64,000 nucleotides of DNA from Flavobacterium sp. (GTDB lineage Bacteria; Bacteroidota; Bacteroidia; Flavobacteriales; Flavobacteriaceae). The translations under genes were made by a program, and so were the position numbers. Below the pieces are notes generated by a model. The model ran no database searches and was not told where the DNA came from. It was given only the letters and a program-made list of their open reading frames with translations. This document shows positions 15,904-24,652 of this stretch, piece after piece; position 1 is the first letter of the stretch; every line of letters starts with the position of its first letter. Where the stretch lies: assembly GCF_017744675.1 (NCBI RefSeq), contig NZ_JAGIAV010000001.1, forward strand, positions 186,001 through 250,000. Reading direction: 5' to 3'.

Positions 15904-16659
15904 TTAAATATTCTTTTTAACAATCGTAGATGAAGCTTGTGCCGTACTCATAACGACCAAATCTGCAATGTTTACATGATAAGGTCTAGAAACCACAAAA
16001 TGAATAATATCGGCTATATCTTCAGCTTGCAACGGATCAAATCCTTTGTAAACATTGGCAGCTCTTTCAACATCTCCTTTAAAACGAACTTCGCTAAATT
16101 CTGTTGCCACCATTCCGGGGTGAATTCCTCCAACCCTAATTCCAAACGGGTTTAAATCGATTCTCATTCCAGCAGTAATGGCATCAACGGCATGTTTAGA
16201 TCCGCAATAGACATTCCCGTTCGGGTAAACTTCTTTTGCTGCAGTCGAACCAATATTAATAATGTGACCAGATTGTCTTTCTACCATCTGCGGAATTATC
16301 GCTTTTGAAACGTATAAAAGACCTTTCACATTAATGTCGATCATTGCATCCCAATCGTCTAAATTCCCATTTTGAATCGGATCTAAACCGTGAGCATTTC
16401 CAGCATTATTAATTAAAACGTCAATTGTGGCAAAATCGTTTGGCAAAGTACCTATTTTTTGCAGCACATCTTCTTTATCACGAACATCAAATGCCAAAGA
16501 ATGTACTTCTGTAAAAGCCGAAAGTTCTTTTTCAAGTTCTTCTAAACGATCTTTACGTCTTCCGCAAAGCACCACTTTATAATTGTTTTTTGCTAAAATC
16601 TGAGCGGTCGCTTTTCCGATTCCACTTGTAGCACCAGTAATTAAAACTGTTTTTTTCAT
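15904..16659 (-). CDS. Short-chain dehydrogenase/reductase (YdfG-like)
   Basis: A 251-residue classical SDR. The NAD(P) site GATSGIG is at 9-15, NNAG at 84-87, and the catalytic residues S138, Y151 and K155 (YCGSK) are all present. Sequence and length resemble YdfG-type 3-hydroxy acid / L-allo-threonine dehydrogenases, which use NADP; CGRRKDRL after the second strand supports NADP preference. I start at the ATG at 16659; the in-frame ATG at 16716 would put 19 unrelated residues before the nucleotide-binding strand. The true substrate is not shown by the sequence. Confidence 0.88.
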   Translation of the reverse strand: MKKTVLITGATSGIGKATAQILAKNNYKVVLCGRRKDRLEELEKELSAFTEVHSLAFDVRDKEDVLQKIGTLPNDFATIDVLINNAGNAHGLDPIQNGNLDDWDAMIDINVKGLLYVSKAIIPQMVERQSGHIINIGSTAAKEVYPNGNVYCGSKHAVDAITAGMRIDLNPFGIRVGGIHPGMVATEFSEVRFKGDVERAANVYKGFDPLQAEDIADIIHFVVSRPYHVNIADLVVMSTAQASSTIVKKNI

Positions 16660-16927
16660 TGCAAATATTTTGTTTAATACATAGAACCATCGTTCTACTT
16701 TATCTAAAAAAGGCATTTTATTTTAAACCGATACACGTACTTGTACAGGTGAAATATGAAGCCAACTATTCTAATTATTTTTCCACAGATTTAAAGCAGT
16801 GTATCCATTTTTCTTTCTTAACCTTTTCCTTAAGATTTGATTAATATCAATGCAAAATTACTGATAAGAACACTAAATGAATTCTGTTTTTCGTTATTAA
16901 TTTACTAATTTTTTAAAAAACAAATTT

Positions 16928-17737
16928 ATGAAAAGTCCAAACCTCAAATTTAGAATTTTTCTTTTGGCTTCATTATCCACCTTATTACTAGCAAGCTGTA
17001 GCAGTAGCGATGGTAATGATGGCACACAAACTTCAAAAGTTAGTGTACGAATGACTGATGCGCCTGGTGATTACGATCAGGTAAATGTTGAAGTTTTAGA
17101 CGTTAAAATTAAAAGCAATGCAGAAACTAGTGAAGACGGCTGGGTTAGTATTGGAAATATAAAACCTGGAGTATATAATTTATTGGATTTAACTGGCGGT
17201 GTAAATGTGCTTTTAGCAGATAACGATGTTCCTTCTGGTTTTTTAGGTCAGATTCGATTAATTCTTGGAGAGCATAATACTGTTGTTAAAGGTGGTGTAA
17301 CTTACCCATTAAAAACGCCAAGCGCGCAACAATCTGGTTTAAAATTAAAAGTTAATCAAACCTTAACAGCTGGTGCAACTTATGATTTTTTATTAGATTT
17401 TGATGTGGAACATTCTGTTGTTGTAGAAGCTGGCAATTCTGGCAACTTCAATTTACATCCTGTAATTAGAGTGTCTACAACTGCCACATCTGGAATAATT
17501 AAAGGAATAGTAACGCCATTCTCTTTCCAATCTTTAGTATCTGTTCAAGTTGGAGATACAACTGTTTCAACTTATACAAACGAAACAGGAGTATTTCAGC
17601 TAAATGGTATCCCGGCAGGAACTTACTCTGTAACCATTACACCCGATGCAAGTTCAAAACTACCAGCGTTAGTGGTTCCTAATGTGGTTGTGGTAAATGG
17701 GCAAATCTCAAACATGAACACACTTACTTTACAATAA
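16928..17737 (+). CDS. DUF4382 lipoprotein with carboxypeptidase-regulatory-like domain
   Basis: A 269-residue surface lipoprotein (lipobox LLASC, then SSSDGNDG linker). Residues about 35-185 carry DUF4382 (SVRMTDAPGDYDQVNVEVLDV, then GVYNLLDLTGG, GQIRLILGEHN). The last 75 residues form a CarboxypepD-regulatory-like beta domain (GIIKGIVTP, GVFQLNGIPAGTYSVTI). Function of DUF4382 is unknown. The serine/glycine/aspartate-rich stretch after the cysteine resembles the Bacteroidota lipoprotein export signal, so the protein is likely surface-exposed. It is followed by a terminator and is monocistronic. Confidence 0.85.
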   Translation: MKSPNLKFRIFLLASLSTLLLASCSSSDGNDGTQTSKVSVRMTDAPGDYDQVNVEVLDVKIKSNAETSEDGWVSIGNIKPGVYNLLDLTGGVNVLLADNDVPSGFLGQIRLILGEHNTVVKGGVTYPLKTPSAQQSGLKLKVNQTLTAGATYDFLLDFDVEHSVVVEAGNSGNFNLHPVIRVSTTATSGIIKGIVTPFSFQSLVSVQVGDTTVSTYTNETGVFQLNGIPAGTYSVTITPDASSKLPALVVPNVVVVNGQISNMNTLTLQ

Positions 17738-17750
17738 ATCTTTAGATCTA

Positions 17751-17791
17751 AAAAAAACAGCTATCCTAAAAATAAGATAGCTGTTTTTTTT
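17751..17791. terminator. Terminator between the DUF4382 gene and the GNAT gene
   Basis: A 9-bp stem (17757-17765 with 17776-17784) with A and T runs on the two sides; it can work for both converging genes. Confidence 0.85.
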
Positions 17792-17834
17792 ATGACTCGT
17801 TTTAAGAATTTAAGTCACAACTCTTCTATATTTA

Positions 17835-18362
17835 TCACTCAAATGGAAACGATTCTACGTTCTTATTTTTCCATTCGTCCAAATTCAACACCATATTAAG
17901 CGCTGTCCAAGTTTCTCCGTCTACTTCTCTTAAGTATTTTTTATTAGCATTAAAAATAAACCCAACTTTTTCATAACACTTTTGGGCTCCAATATTAAAA
18001 TCGAAAACATTCAATTCAATGTTTCTTTCTTTTCTGTTTTCCAAAATATATTGCAGCAATAAAATTACCATTTGCTCGCCAATTCCCTTTCCTCTCTGGT
18101 TCTCGTCAATAATCAAGATTCGTCCTAATTTTGCAAAACCGTCGTAAAAGTAAATTTCGCAATGTCCGATCGTATTGCCGTTAGAAGCATTTGCAACCCT
18201 AAAAGCTATTCTATTTTCATCAGAAAGCGTCTTGTCTATTTGATTTTCTGTTAAGGGAAAAGTAAATTCTGGTCCGCCAAATTGCATTAAATCTTTTGCA
18301 CTTTTGACAGCATTAATCAATTCAGAATAATCTTTTTTCTCAAATTTTTCTAAGTGTATCAT
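17835..18362 (-). CDS. GNAT-family N-acetyltransferase
   Basis: A 175-residue protein of the GNAT fold. The acetyl-CoA loop is seen as IIDENQRGKGIGEQMV (Q/RxxGxG/A type) at about residues 83-98, followed by NVFDFNIGAQKCYEKVGF, the usual C-terminal motif B. It probably acetylates a small molecule or a protein N-terminus; the substrate cannot be read from the sequence. It lies 35 bases downstream of the orphan gene at 18398-19111 on the same strand. Confidence 0.85.
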   Translation of the reverse strand: MIHLEKFEKKDYSELINAVKSAKDLMQFGGPEFTFPLTENQIDKTLSDENRIAFRVANASNGNTIGHCEIYFYDGFAKLGRILIIDENQRGKGIGEQMVILLLQYILENRKERNIELNVFDFNIGAQKCYEKVGFIFNANKKYLREVDGETWTALNMVLNLDEWKNKNVESFPFE

Positions 18363-18397
18363 TTTTCAAAAATTACGAAACCAAAGCTTCAAAATAT

Positions 18398-19111
18398 TTA
18401 ACTCCAGGCAAAATATTGCAGGACTTCATTTTTCTTTTCATCTACAAATAGGAAAATCTTGTCTTCACCCAATTCTGAATAATTATATCCTGTCAGATTT
18501 CCAATAAAATCTAAGCTTTCTAAATCCATTTCCAAATAATCTAAGATAGGTTGCAGGTATTCAAAATCATATTCGTGATCATCTCCTAAAGATTCATATT
18601 TCTCTCTTTCATGATTGCTATATCCGCCTGAATAACTATTTCCTTGTATAAATTTACCCGTTTCAAGGTACATATCTCTAGTTAGCCAATAATTAATCAC
18701 TCCTTTTATATAATAGTAATAATCAAAATTTATTTTTCTTCTTCGTTGATCTTCTTCTTTGACAAATTCTGTTTTTACTATGTATTTATCTTTATGTTCT
18801 TTATAAATAGTTTCTGCCTCTTTATACCATTCAATAGCTTTTTCAAACTTAGGAATCTGATAAAAATCTCCTTCAAACTTATACTTGTCTCCGACTCTTT
18901 GAAACTTAACAAAATTGTAATCAAAATTACTGTCTAAAATTTCAACTTCGGGATCGCCATTTCCAAATAATGTAATGAAATGGACTTTTCCGTTCCCTTT
19001 ATTTATAGAACTTAATTCAACCGTAAGAAGTGGAAAAAAAACAATTTTGTGAAACTCTGAAGGATTTTCAAATACTTCCTCAATGCGAGGAAATAACTTT
19101 ATTTGTGGCAT
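18398..19111 (-). CDS. Unknown soluble protein, 237 residues
   Basis: I do not recognise this protein. It has no signal peptide or membrane segment, is acidic and rich in tyrosine and lysine (for example NFDYYYYIKGVINYW), and has alternating beta and helical stretches. The style resembles cytoplasmic immunity or DUF1963-like proteins, but no signature was found. It is followed by a GNAT gene and preceded by a word-repeat region (19112-19406), a setting often seen for accessory genes. Confidence 0.55.
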   Translation of the reverse strand: MPQIKLFPRIEEVFENPSEFHKIVFFPLLTVELSSINKGNGKVHFITLFGNGDPEVEILDSNFDYNFVKFQRVGDKYKFEGDFYQIPKFEKAIEWYKEAETIYKEHKDKYIVKTEFVKEEDQRRRKINFDYYYYIKGVINYWLTRDMYLETGKFIQGNSYSGGYSNHEREKYESLGDDHEYDFEYLQPILDYLEMDLESLDFIGNLTGYNYSELGEDKIFLFVDEKKNEVLQYFAWS

Positions 19112-19194
19112 TGCTTTAAATTTGATTGTTTAAAAGTAGGATACGCAACATATCCTACTTTTTAATGTTTACGATCGTAAAATCGTATTCTCTT

Positions 19195-19390
19195 TTTATT
19201 TTAACTCGTTGGGTGAAATTATTTTTAACACATAGAAACATAGCTTGTGTAAACTTAAAAAAGGCGTTTCACTAATTTTAATTCACATAGCTATGTGTTA
19301 AAGCTTGCTTTTTCGGTAATCTTAAACAAAAGCAATAAAAATCTATGCTTCTATGTGTTTAAATTACATTTATTCATGTCGCCCAACAAA
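19195..19390. repeat. Word-repeat region (ACACATAG words) with inverted ends
   Basis: This gap contains TTAACACATAGAAACATAG, CACATAGCTATGTG and TCTATGCTTCTATGTG in mixed orientation. The ends are complementary: GTTGGGTGA at 19209-19217 and TCGCCCAAC at 19379-19387. The arrangement suggests a degenerate MITE-like or hairpin-forming element. No gene is seen. Confidence 0.6.
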
Positions 19391-19406
19391 TTATTTTAAT
19401 TTTGAA

Positions 19407-20282
19407 TTAAGGCACATCGTTGCCCATACTTTCAGTCCAGATCGCAAACCAATCTTCTTTCTCCATTTCTAATTCAACCGCTTTTGATAAAGATTGAATT
19501 CGAGCAACGTTAACAGTTCCTGCAATAGGAATTACTTTTGCCGGATGTTTTAGAATCCAAGCCAATAAAAGCGTATCTGCACCTAAATGATATTTTTCTA
19601 ACAAAGTAGAAAACAGTTTTTTCAAACGGCGAGTCTGTTTTGTATCTTCTCTAAAAACAGTTCCAAGCGGATTCCAAGATAAAGGACGAATTCCGTGAGT
19701 TTGCATATAATCTAAACTTCCGTCTAGCATTGGTTCAAAATGTGTTGCCGAAAATTGCACTTGATTGTAACTAACTTCTGTTTTTTGACGAATTAATTCT
19801 GTCTGAGAACTAGTAAAATTAGAAAGTCCAAAATCAATAATTTTTCCTTCTCCTTTTAATTTCTCTACAGCTTCTGCGATTTCGTCAGCCTGCATTAACG
19901 GACTTGGTCTATGAAGTAAAAAAACATCAACATAATCAGTTTTTAAATTCTTCAAAGATTTTTCTACAGACTTAATAATATAATCTTTAGAATAATCGTA
20001 ATGTTTGATTTTGTTTTCGGGGCGTTTATCAGCAATCATCTGAATACCGCACTTGGTAATTAATTGTAATTTTTCGCGATCGATTTTACTAGCGTGGAAG
20101 GCTTTTCCAAAATCGGCTTCGGTTGTATACGAACCGTAAATGTCCGCGTGGTCAAAAGTTGTGATTTTGTTTTCGATACTTACCTGTATCATGTTTTCCA
20201 TTTCGCTAGTTGTAAGGTTTTTATCCCAAACTCCCCAATTCATAGTGCCCGAAATTATAGGCGATAAGACTGTTTTGCTCAT
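19407..20282 (-). CDS. Aldo/keto reductase (YdhF-like)
   Basis: A 291-residue NADPH-dependent oxidoreductase of the aldo/keto reductase TIM-barrel family. The catalytic set is visible: D and Y in FDHADIYGSY (39-48), K in TKCG (76-79) and H in FLLHRPSP. The C-terminal GTVNVARIQSLSKA binds the 2'-phosphate of NADPH. Closest in style to E. coli YdhF. Substrate unknown; probably monocistronic. Confidence 0.9.
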   Translation of the reverse strand: MSKTVLSPIISGTMNWGVWDKNLTTSEMENMIQVSIENKITTFDHADIYGSYTTEADFGKAFHASKIDREKLQLITKCGIQMIADKRPENKIKHYDYSKDYIIKSVEKSLKNLKTDYVDVFLLHRPSPLMQADEIAEAVEKLKGEGKIIDFGLSNFTSSQTELIRQKTEVSYNQVQFSATHFEPMLDGSLDYMQTHGIRPLSWNPLGTVFREDTKQTRRLKKLFSTLLEKYHLGADTLLLAWILKHPAKVIPIAGTVNVARIQSLSKAVELEMEKEDWFAIWTESMGNDVP

Positions 20283-20494
20283 AATAATTATGCGTTATTT
20301 TTGGTAATAATTATGCTTTAATAAAACATAATCATCAAAGTTCTTAAAAATATAAAAATAGATTCACAATTAGTCCTTAAAATTAGGTCATTGGTCGAAT
20401 TTTTAACCATTCTTTAACATCTTACTTCTCAAAAAATATTCAATTTGCACTCTCAAAAATTAGGCGTAAAAATCAAGGTTTTAAAAATATTTAT

Positions 20495-21499
20495 ATGGAA
20501 GAAAATACAACGACTTTAGACATTAGAGCGATAAATGAAAAAATTGAAAGAGAAAGTGCTTTTATAGACCTTCTTACAATGGAAATGAACAAAGTTATTG
20601 TGGGTCAGAAACATATGGTCGAGCGTCTATTGATCGGATTACTTGGACAAGGGCATATTTTATTGGAAGGAGTTCCTGGTTTGGCAAAAACTTTGGCCAT
20701 TAACACGCTTTCTCAAGCGGTTCAAGGATCTTTCAGCCGTATCCAGTTTACGCCAGATTTATTACCTGCCGATGTTATCGGAACCATGATTTACAATATT
20801 AAAGCAAATGAGTTCTCAATTAAAAAAGGACCAATTTTCGCCAATTTCGTACTTGCCGATGAGATTAACCGTGCACCTGCAAAGGTTCAGTCAGCGTTAT
20901 TAGAGGCAATGCAGGAGAAACAAGTTACTATTGGAGATTCTACTTTCAAATTAGACCGTCCGTTTTTAGTATTAGCAACACAAAACCCAGTGGAGCAAGA
21001 AGGAACATATGCGCTTCCTGAAGCACAAGTTGACCGTTTTATGCTAAAAACTGTTATCGATTATCCAAAAATTGACGAAGAGCGTTTTGTAATTCGCCAG
21101 AACTTAAAAGGTTCATTCGAAAAAGTAAATCCCGTTGTATCTGTAGATCAGATTTTACGTGCTCAGGAAGCTGTTCGTGAAGTTTATATGGACGAAAAAA
21201 TCGAGAAATATATCCTTGATATTATTTTCGCTACACGTTACCCAGAAAAATACAAATTAGCCGATTTAAAACCGCTTATCAGTTTTGGAGCTTCTCCTCG
21301 TGGAAGTATCAACTTGGCTAATGCTGCAAAATGTTATGCTTTCATCAAACGTCGTGGTTATGTAATTCCAGAAGACGTTCGTGCAGTTGTTCACGATGTG
21401 TTACGTCACAGAGTTGGAATCACTTACGAAGCAGAAGCAGAAAACATTACTTCTGTAGACATTATCAACAAAATCGTTAACGAGATTGAGGTACCTTAA
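20495..21499 (+). CDS. MoxR-family AAA+ ATPase, first gene of the Bat operon
   Basis: A 334-residue AAA+ protein. Walker A is GVPGLAKT (59-66), Walker B VLADE (119-123) with the sensor NPVEQEGTYALPEAQVDRF following. MoxR ATPases act as chaperones for metal insertion or complex assembly with VWA-domain partners. It leads a plus-strand run of DUF58, VWA and TPR proteins that together match the Bacteroidota Bat (Bacteroides aerotolerance) operon. A 138-base word-repeat spacer with GTTCAG words separates it from the next gene. Confidence 0.93.
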   Translation: MEENTTTLDIRAINEKIERESAFIDLLTMEMNKVIVGQKHMVERLLIGLLGQGHILLEGVPGLAKTLAINTLSQAVQGSFSRIQFTPDLLPADVIGTMIYNIKANEFSIKKGPIFANFVLADEINRAPAKVQSALLEAMQEKQVTIGDSTFKLDRPFLVLATQNPVEQEGTYALPEAQVDRFMLKTVIDYPKIDEERFVIRQNLKGSFEKVNPVVSVDQILRAQEAVREVYMDEKIEKYILDIIFATRYPEKYKLADLKPLISFGASPRGSINLANAAKCYAFIKRRGYVIPEDVRAVVHDVLRHRVGITYEAEAENITSVDIINKIVNEIEVP

Positions 21500-21637
21500 A
21501 TAAAGTGCTCAATGTTCAGATTTTAGTGTTCAGTGATTGCTGCCCCTAAATATCTGAACACTTATAAAAGACAGAATGACTTTTAGGATTTGAACTATAC
21601 TGATCACTTTCTAACTGATCACTGAACACTCAAAAAA
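21500..21637. repeat. Word-repeat spacer between moxR and DUF58 (GTTCAG / CTGAAC words)
   Basis: The left half carries ATGTTCAG and TGTTCAGTGAT; the right half carries TCTGAACACT and GATCACTGAACACT, giving an imperfect inverted repeat inside the operon. No gene is seen. Confidence 0.55.
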
Positions 21638-22501
21638 ATGGATACAAAAGAGCTTTTAAAAAAAGTACGGAAAATAGAAATCAAGACCAAAAGATTGAGC
21701 AATCACATCTTTTCGGGAGAATACCACTCTTCATTTAAAGGACGAGGAATGACGTTTAGCGAGGTGCGTCAATACCAATACGGAGATGATATTCGTAACA
21801 TCGATTGGAATGTAACCGCACGCTACAACGAAGCTCACGTAAAAGTATTTGAAGAAGAACGCGAATTAACCATGGTTTTAATGGTCGATATTTCGGGTTC
21901 GGAATCTTTTGGTTCTAAAAATCAATTCAAAAAAGACATCGTCACCGAAATTGCGGCAACGATGGCTTTTTCGGCTACACAGAATAATGACAAAATTGGT
22001 TTAATATTATTTTCTGATACTGTAGAATTATATATTCCGCCCAAAAAAGGACGTTCGCACGTACTTCGCATTATTCGTGAATTGATCGAATTTGAACCAA
22101 AAAGCCAGAAAACAGACGTTGCACAAGCTTTGAAGTTTTTATCTGGAACCCAAAAAAAGAAAGCGATCGTTTTTATGATTTCCGATTTTATGTCTGATTC
22201 TTATGAGCATACTTTAAAAATTGCTTCTAAAAAACACGACATCACAGGAGTTCGTGTGTACGATATTCGTGAAGAAAAAATTCCAAATTTAGGAATGGTT
22301 CACATGCTGGATGCCGAAACAGGAAAAATTCAATTGGTCGATACCGGTTCAAAAACTGTTCGAATGAATTACGAGAAACATTATCAAGAAAAGCTGAATT
22401 ACTTTAAAGATACGTTTCGTAAATCAGGAGCAGGAATTGTCAACACCAGAGTTGATGAAAATTATGTAACTAAACTATTAGGCTATTTCAAATCGAGATA
22501 G
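21638..22501 (+). CDS. DUF58 domain protein of the Bat operon
   Basis: A 287-residue protein of the DUF58 family, which carries a VWA-like fold. The signature GRGMTFSEVRQYQYGDDIRNIDW (36-58 region) is followed by a MIDAS-like VDISGS. DUF58 proteins accompany MoxR ATPases in nearly all bacteria that have them and probably bind the ATPase. Followed by a four-helix-bundle gene that breaks the usual order of this operon. Confidence 0.93.
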   Translation: MDTKELLKKVRKIEIKTKRLSNHIFSGEYHSSFKGRGMTFSEVRQYQYGDDIRNIDWNVTARYNEAHVKVFEEERELTMVLMVDISGSESFGSKNQFKKDIVTEIAATMAFSATQNNDKIGLILFSDTVELYIPPKKGRSHVLRIIRELIEFEPKSQKTDVAQALKFLSGTQKKKAIVFMISDFMSDSYEHTLKIASKKHDITGVRVYDIREEKIPNLGMVHMLDAETGKIQLVDTGSKTVRMNYEKHYQEKLNYFKDTFRKSGAGIVNTRVDENYVTKLLGYFKSR

Positions 22502-22574
22502 AGATTTTTGATTTTTGATTAACGATTTTTGATTTATGATATTGAATGATTTATGATTAAGGAAGTATTTAAAA
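22502..22574. repeat. Left word-repeat flank of the first four-helix-bundle gene
   Basis: The spacer repeats GATTTTTGATT and TTTATGATT. The flank on the other side of the gene (22968-23016) carries the reverse-complement words CAAAAATCAGAAATCG and CGTTAATC, so the gene lies between imperfect inverted repeats. Confidence 0.6.
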
Positions 22575-22931
22575 ATGACTAAACAAGAATTAGAAAATAG
22601 ATTGATTGATTTTGCTGCAACAATTATAATTATAGCAAGTAAGTTTGAGAAAAATTATGCAGGAAATCATTTGTCGGGACAAATAATTAGATCAGGAACA
22701 TCGCCAGCTTTGAATTACGGAGAAGCGCAAAGTGCAGAAAGCAAAAAAGATTTTATTCATAAAATGGGAATTTGTTTAAAAGAATTAAGAGAAACATTTG
22801 TATGTTTAAAAATTATAGAAAAAGCAAATTTATCAACAGACCGTGAAGGTTTAATGCAAGTAAAAATAGAAGCAAATCAATTAATTTCAATTTTTGTATC
22901 CAGCATTAAAACATCAAAAATCAATTCATAA
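22575..22931 (+). CDS. Four-helix-bundle protein (23S rRNA intervening-sequence family), copy 1
   Basis: A 118-residue helical protein. The family signature is visible at about residues 35-72: SGQIIRSGTSPALNYGEAQ and AESKKDFIHKMG. This is the S23/IVP family first seen encoded in intervening sequences of 23S rRNA and related to the Avd accessory protein of diversity-generating retroelements; its function is unproven. It interrupts the Bat operon between DUF58 and the next Bat gene, on the same strand. A second, diverged copy is at 40332. Both lie in word-repeat spacers. Confidence 0.88.
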   Translation: MTKQELENRLIDFAATIIIIASKFEKNYAGNHLSGQIIRSGTSPALNYGEAQSAESKKDFIHKMGICLKELRETFVCLKIIEKANLSTDREGLMQVKIEANQLISIFVSSIKTSKINS

Positions 22932-23017
22932 AAATTAAAGATTACAATTTTAGAAACTATTGACAATCCTTGGAAAAATCAAAAATCAGAAATCGTTAAT
23001 CTTCAATCGTTAATCAA
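22932..23017. repeat. Right word-repeat flank of the first four-helix-bundle gene
   Basis: Contains CAAAAATCAGAAATCG and two CGTTAATC words, the reverse complement of the words in the left flank (22502-22574). Confidence 0.6.
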
Positions 23018-24652
23018 ATGAAATTTAAACTTTATATATTTTTATTTTTACTTACTTCTACTGTTTTTGCTCAAAAACAAGTAGAAACAAGTATTGATAC
23101 CACCAAAAACAAAATTGGTGCTGAGTTCAAACTGACGCTTAAGACAGTTGTATCTTCAACAGCAAAAGTTGAATTTCCTAAACTTAAAAATATTGGTCCG
23201 TTAGAAGTAATTCAATCTTATCCAATTGATACGGTTAAGAAAGATGCTACCAATTACGAACTTATCAAAAAATATGGTTTAACACAATTTGATTCTGGCC
23301 GTTATACAATTCCTAGCATTAAAATTTTAATCGATAAAAAAGCTTTTTATTCTGATTCGCTAAAAGTTGAAGTTGCCGCTGTGAAAGTCGATACTTTACA
23401 GCAGAAAATGTACGACATCAAAGATATTTCTTCTGTTGATGAAGGAATTGGAAACTGGTGGATTTATGTCTTAATAGTTCTAGCAATTTTAGGTGTTGGC
23501 GCTTTCGTTTACTGGTATGTTAAAAAACGCCAGCTGAAAAAAATCGAAGAAGAAGTTTATAAAACGCCTATCGAGAAAGCAACAAGTTTATTAAACAACC
23601 TAGAACAAAAAGAACTTGTACAAAAAGGAGAAATTAAAGAATACTATAGCGAACTTACAGATATTGCTAGAAATTATATCGAAGAAGCCATTCACATTCC
23701 GGCAATGGAAAGTACGACTTCTGAATTAATTACCGCAATTAGAGAAGCTTCTACCAAAAAGAAAATGACCCTTACGCCAGAAACAGTTGAGAATCTGGAG
23801 CGCGTTTTACGTCAGGCCGATTTGGTAAAATTTGCAAAATCGAAACCGCTTGAATTTGAAATTACTGAAGATAGAAATAAAATTCAGAAAGTCATTTTAA
23901 CACTTGACAATGCTATCCCAACTGAAGTTCCAGAAAATATTGAAGATCAGTTATTGAACGAAGCGCAAAGACAAAAACAAATTAAGGAACAACTGCGCAA
24001 AAAACGTAATGCTAGAATTGGTTACACAGTTGCGGCTATCATATTTTTATTGTTTGCAACAACGACTTTCTTTGTGGTTACTAAAGGATTCAACTACGTA
24101 AAAGACAACATCATTGGACATCCGTCTAAAGAATTATTAGAAGGAGAATGGGTAAAAAGTGCTTACGGAAATCCAGCCGTTCTTATTGAAACTCCAAAGG
24201 TCTTAAAAAGAATGGATGCCGAAAAAGTACTTCCAAAAGAAACCATGGCATTAATTAAAGAAATGCAGCTGTTTGCATACGGAAGCATGATCGACAATTT
24301 TTACATTACGGTTTCTACAACAAAATTCAAACAGCCAACTGATATCGATTTATCTAAAGCTCTAGAAGGATCTTTAAAAGTAATCGAAGCGCAAGGCGGA
24401 CAAAATATTATTGTAAAACAAGAAGATTTTCAAACTAATGAAGGTATTCAGGGAGTAAAAGGTTACGGAACAATGTCGATTCTAAATCCAGCAACCAAAA
24501 CAAGTACAAAAGCATATTACGAATTATTGCTTTTCAAACAAGATCAAGGTTTACAGCAAATCATGATTTTACATGAAGAAGGTGATACTTATGCGAATGA
24601 CATTACAACCCGAGTATTAAATTCTGTTGAACTTCAAAGAGCAAGCAACTAA
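23018..24652 (+). CDS. Bat operon membrane protein with extra C-terminal domain
   Basis: A 544-residue protein. It starts with a signal peptide (ending TVFAQK), then a beta-rich periplasmic domain like the N-terminal part of BatD, a membrane helix (about 145-168, WWIYVLIVLAILGVGAFVYW), a cytoplasmic helical domain (EYYSELTDIARNYIEEA), a second membrane helix near 335-355, and about 170 further residues of mixed structure that I do not recognise. Proteins at this position between DUF58 and BatA are common in Bacteroidota; the late C-terminal domain is unusual to me. The stop codon overlaps the BatA start by one base, so the two are translationally coupled. Confidence 0.65.
   Translation: MKFKLYIFLFLLTSTVFAQKQVETSIDTTKNKIGAEFKLTLKTVVSSTAKVEFPKLKNIGPLEVIQSYPIDTVKKDATNYELIKKYGLTQFDSGRYTIPSIKILIDKKAFYSDSLKVEVAAVKVDTLQQKMYDIKDISSVDEGIGNWWIYVLIVLAILGVGAFVYWYVKKRQLKKIEEEVYKTPIEKATSLLNNLEQKELVQKGEIKEYYSELTDIARNYIEEAIHIPAMESTTSELITAIREASTKKKMTLTPETVENLERVLRQADLVKFAKSKPLEFEITEDRNKIQKVILTLDNAIPTEVPENIEDQLLNEAQRQKQIKEQLRKKRNARIGYTVAAIIFLLFATTTFFVVTKGFNYVKDNIIGHPSKELLEGEWVKSAYGNPAVLIETPKVLKRMDAEKVLPKETMALIKEMQLFAYGSMIDNFYITVSTTKFKQPTDIDLSKALEGSLKVIEAQGGQNIIVKQEDFQTNEGIQGVKGYGTMSILNPATKTSTKAYYELLLFKQDQGLQQIMILHEEGDTYANDITTRVLNSVELQRASN

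Noticed and set aside
22575..22931. Diversity-generating retroelement with Avd-like gene
   Set aside because: No reverse transcriptase, template repeat or variable repeat was found near either four-helix-bundle gene.
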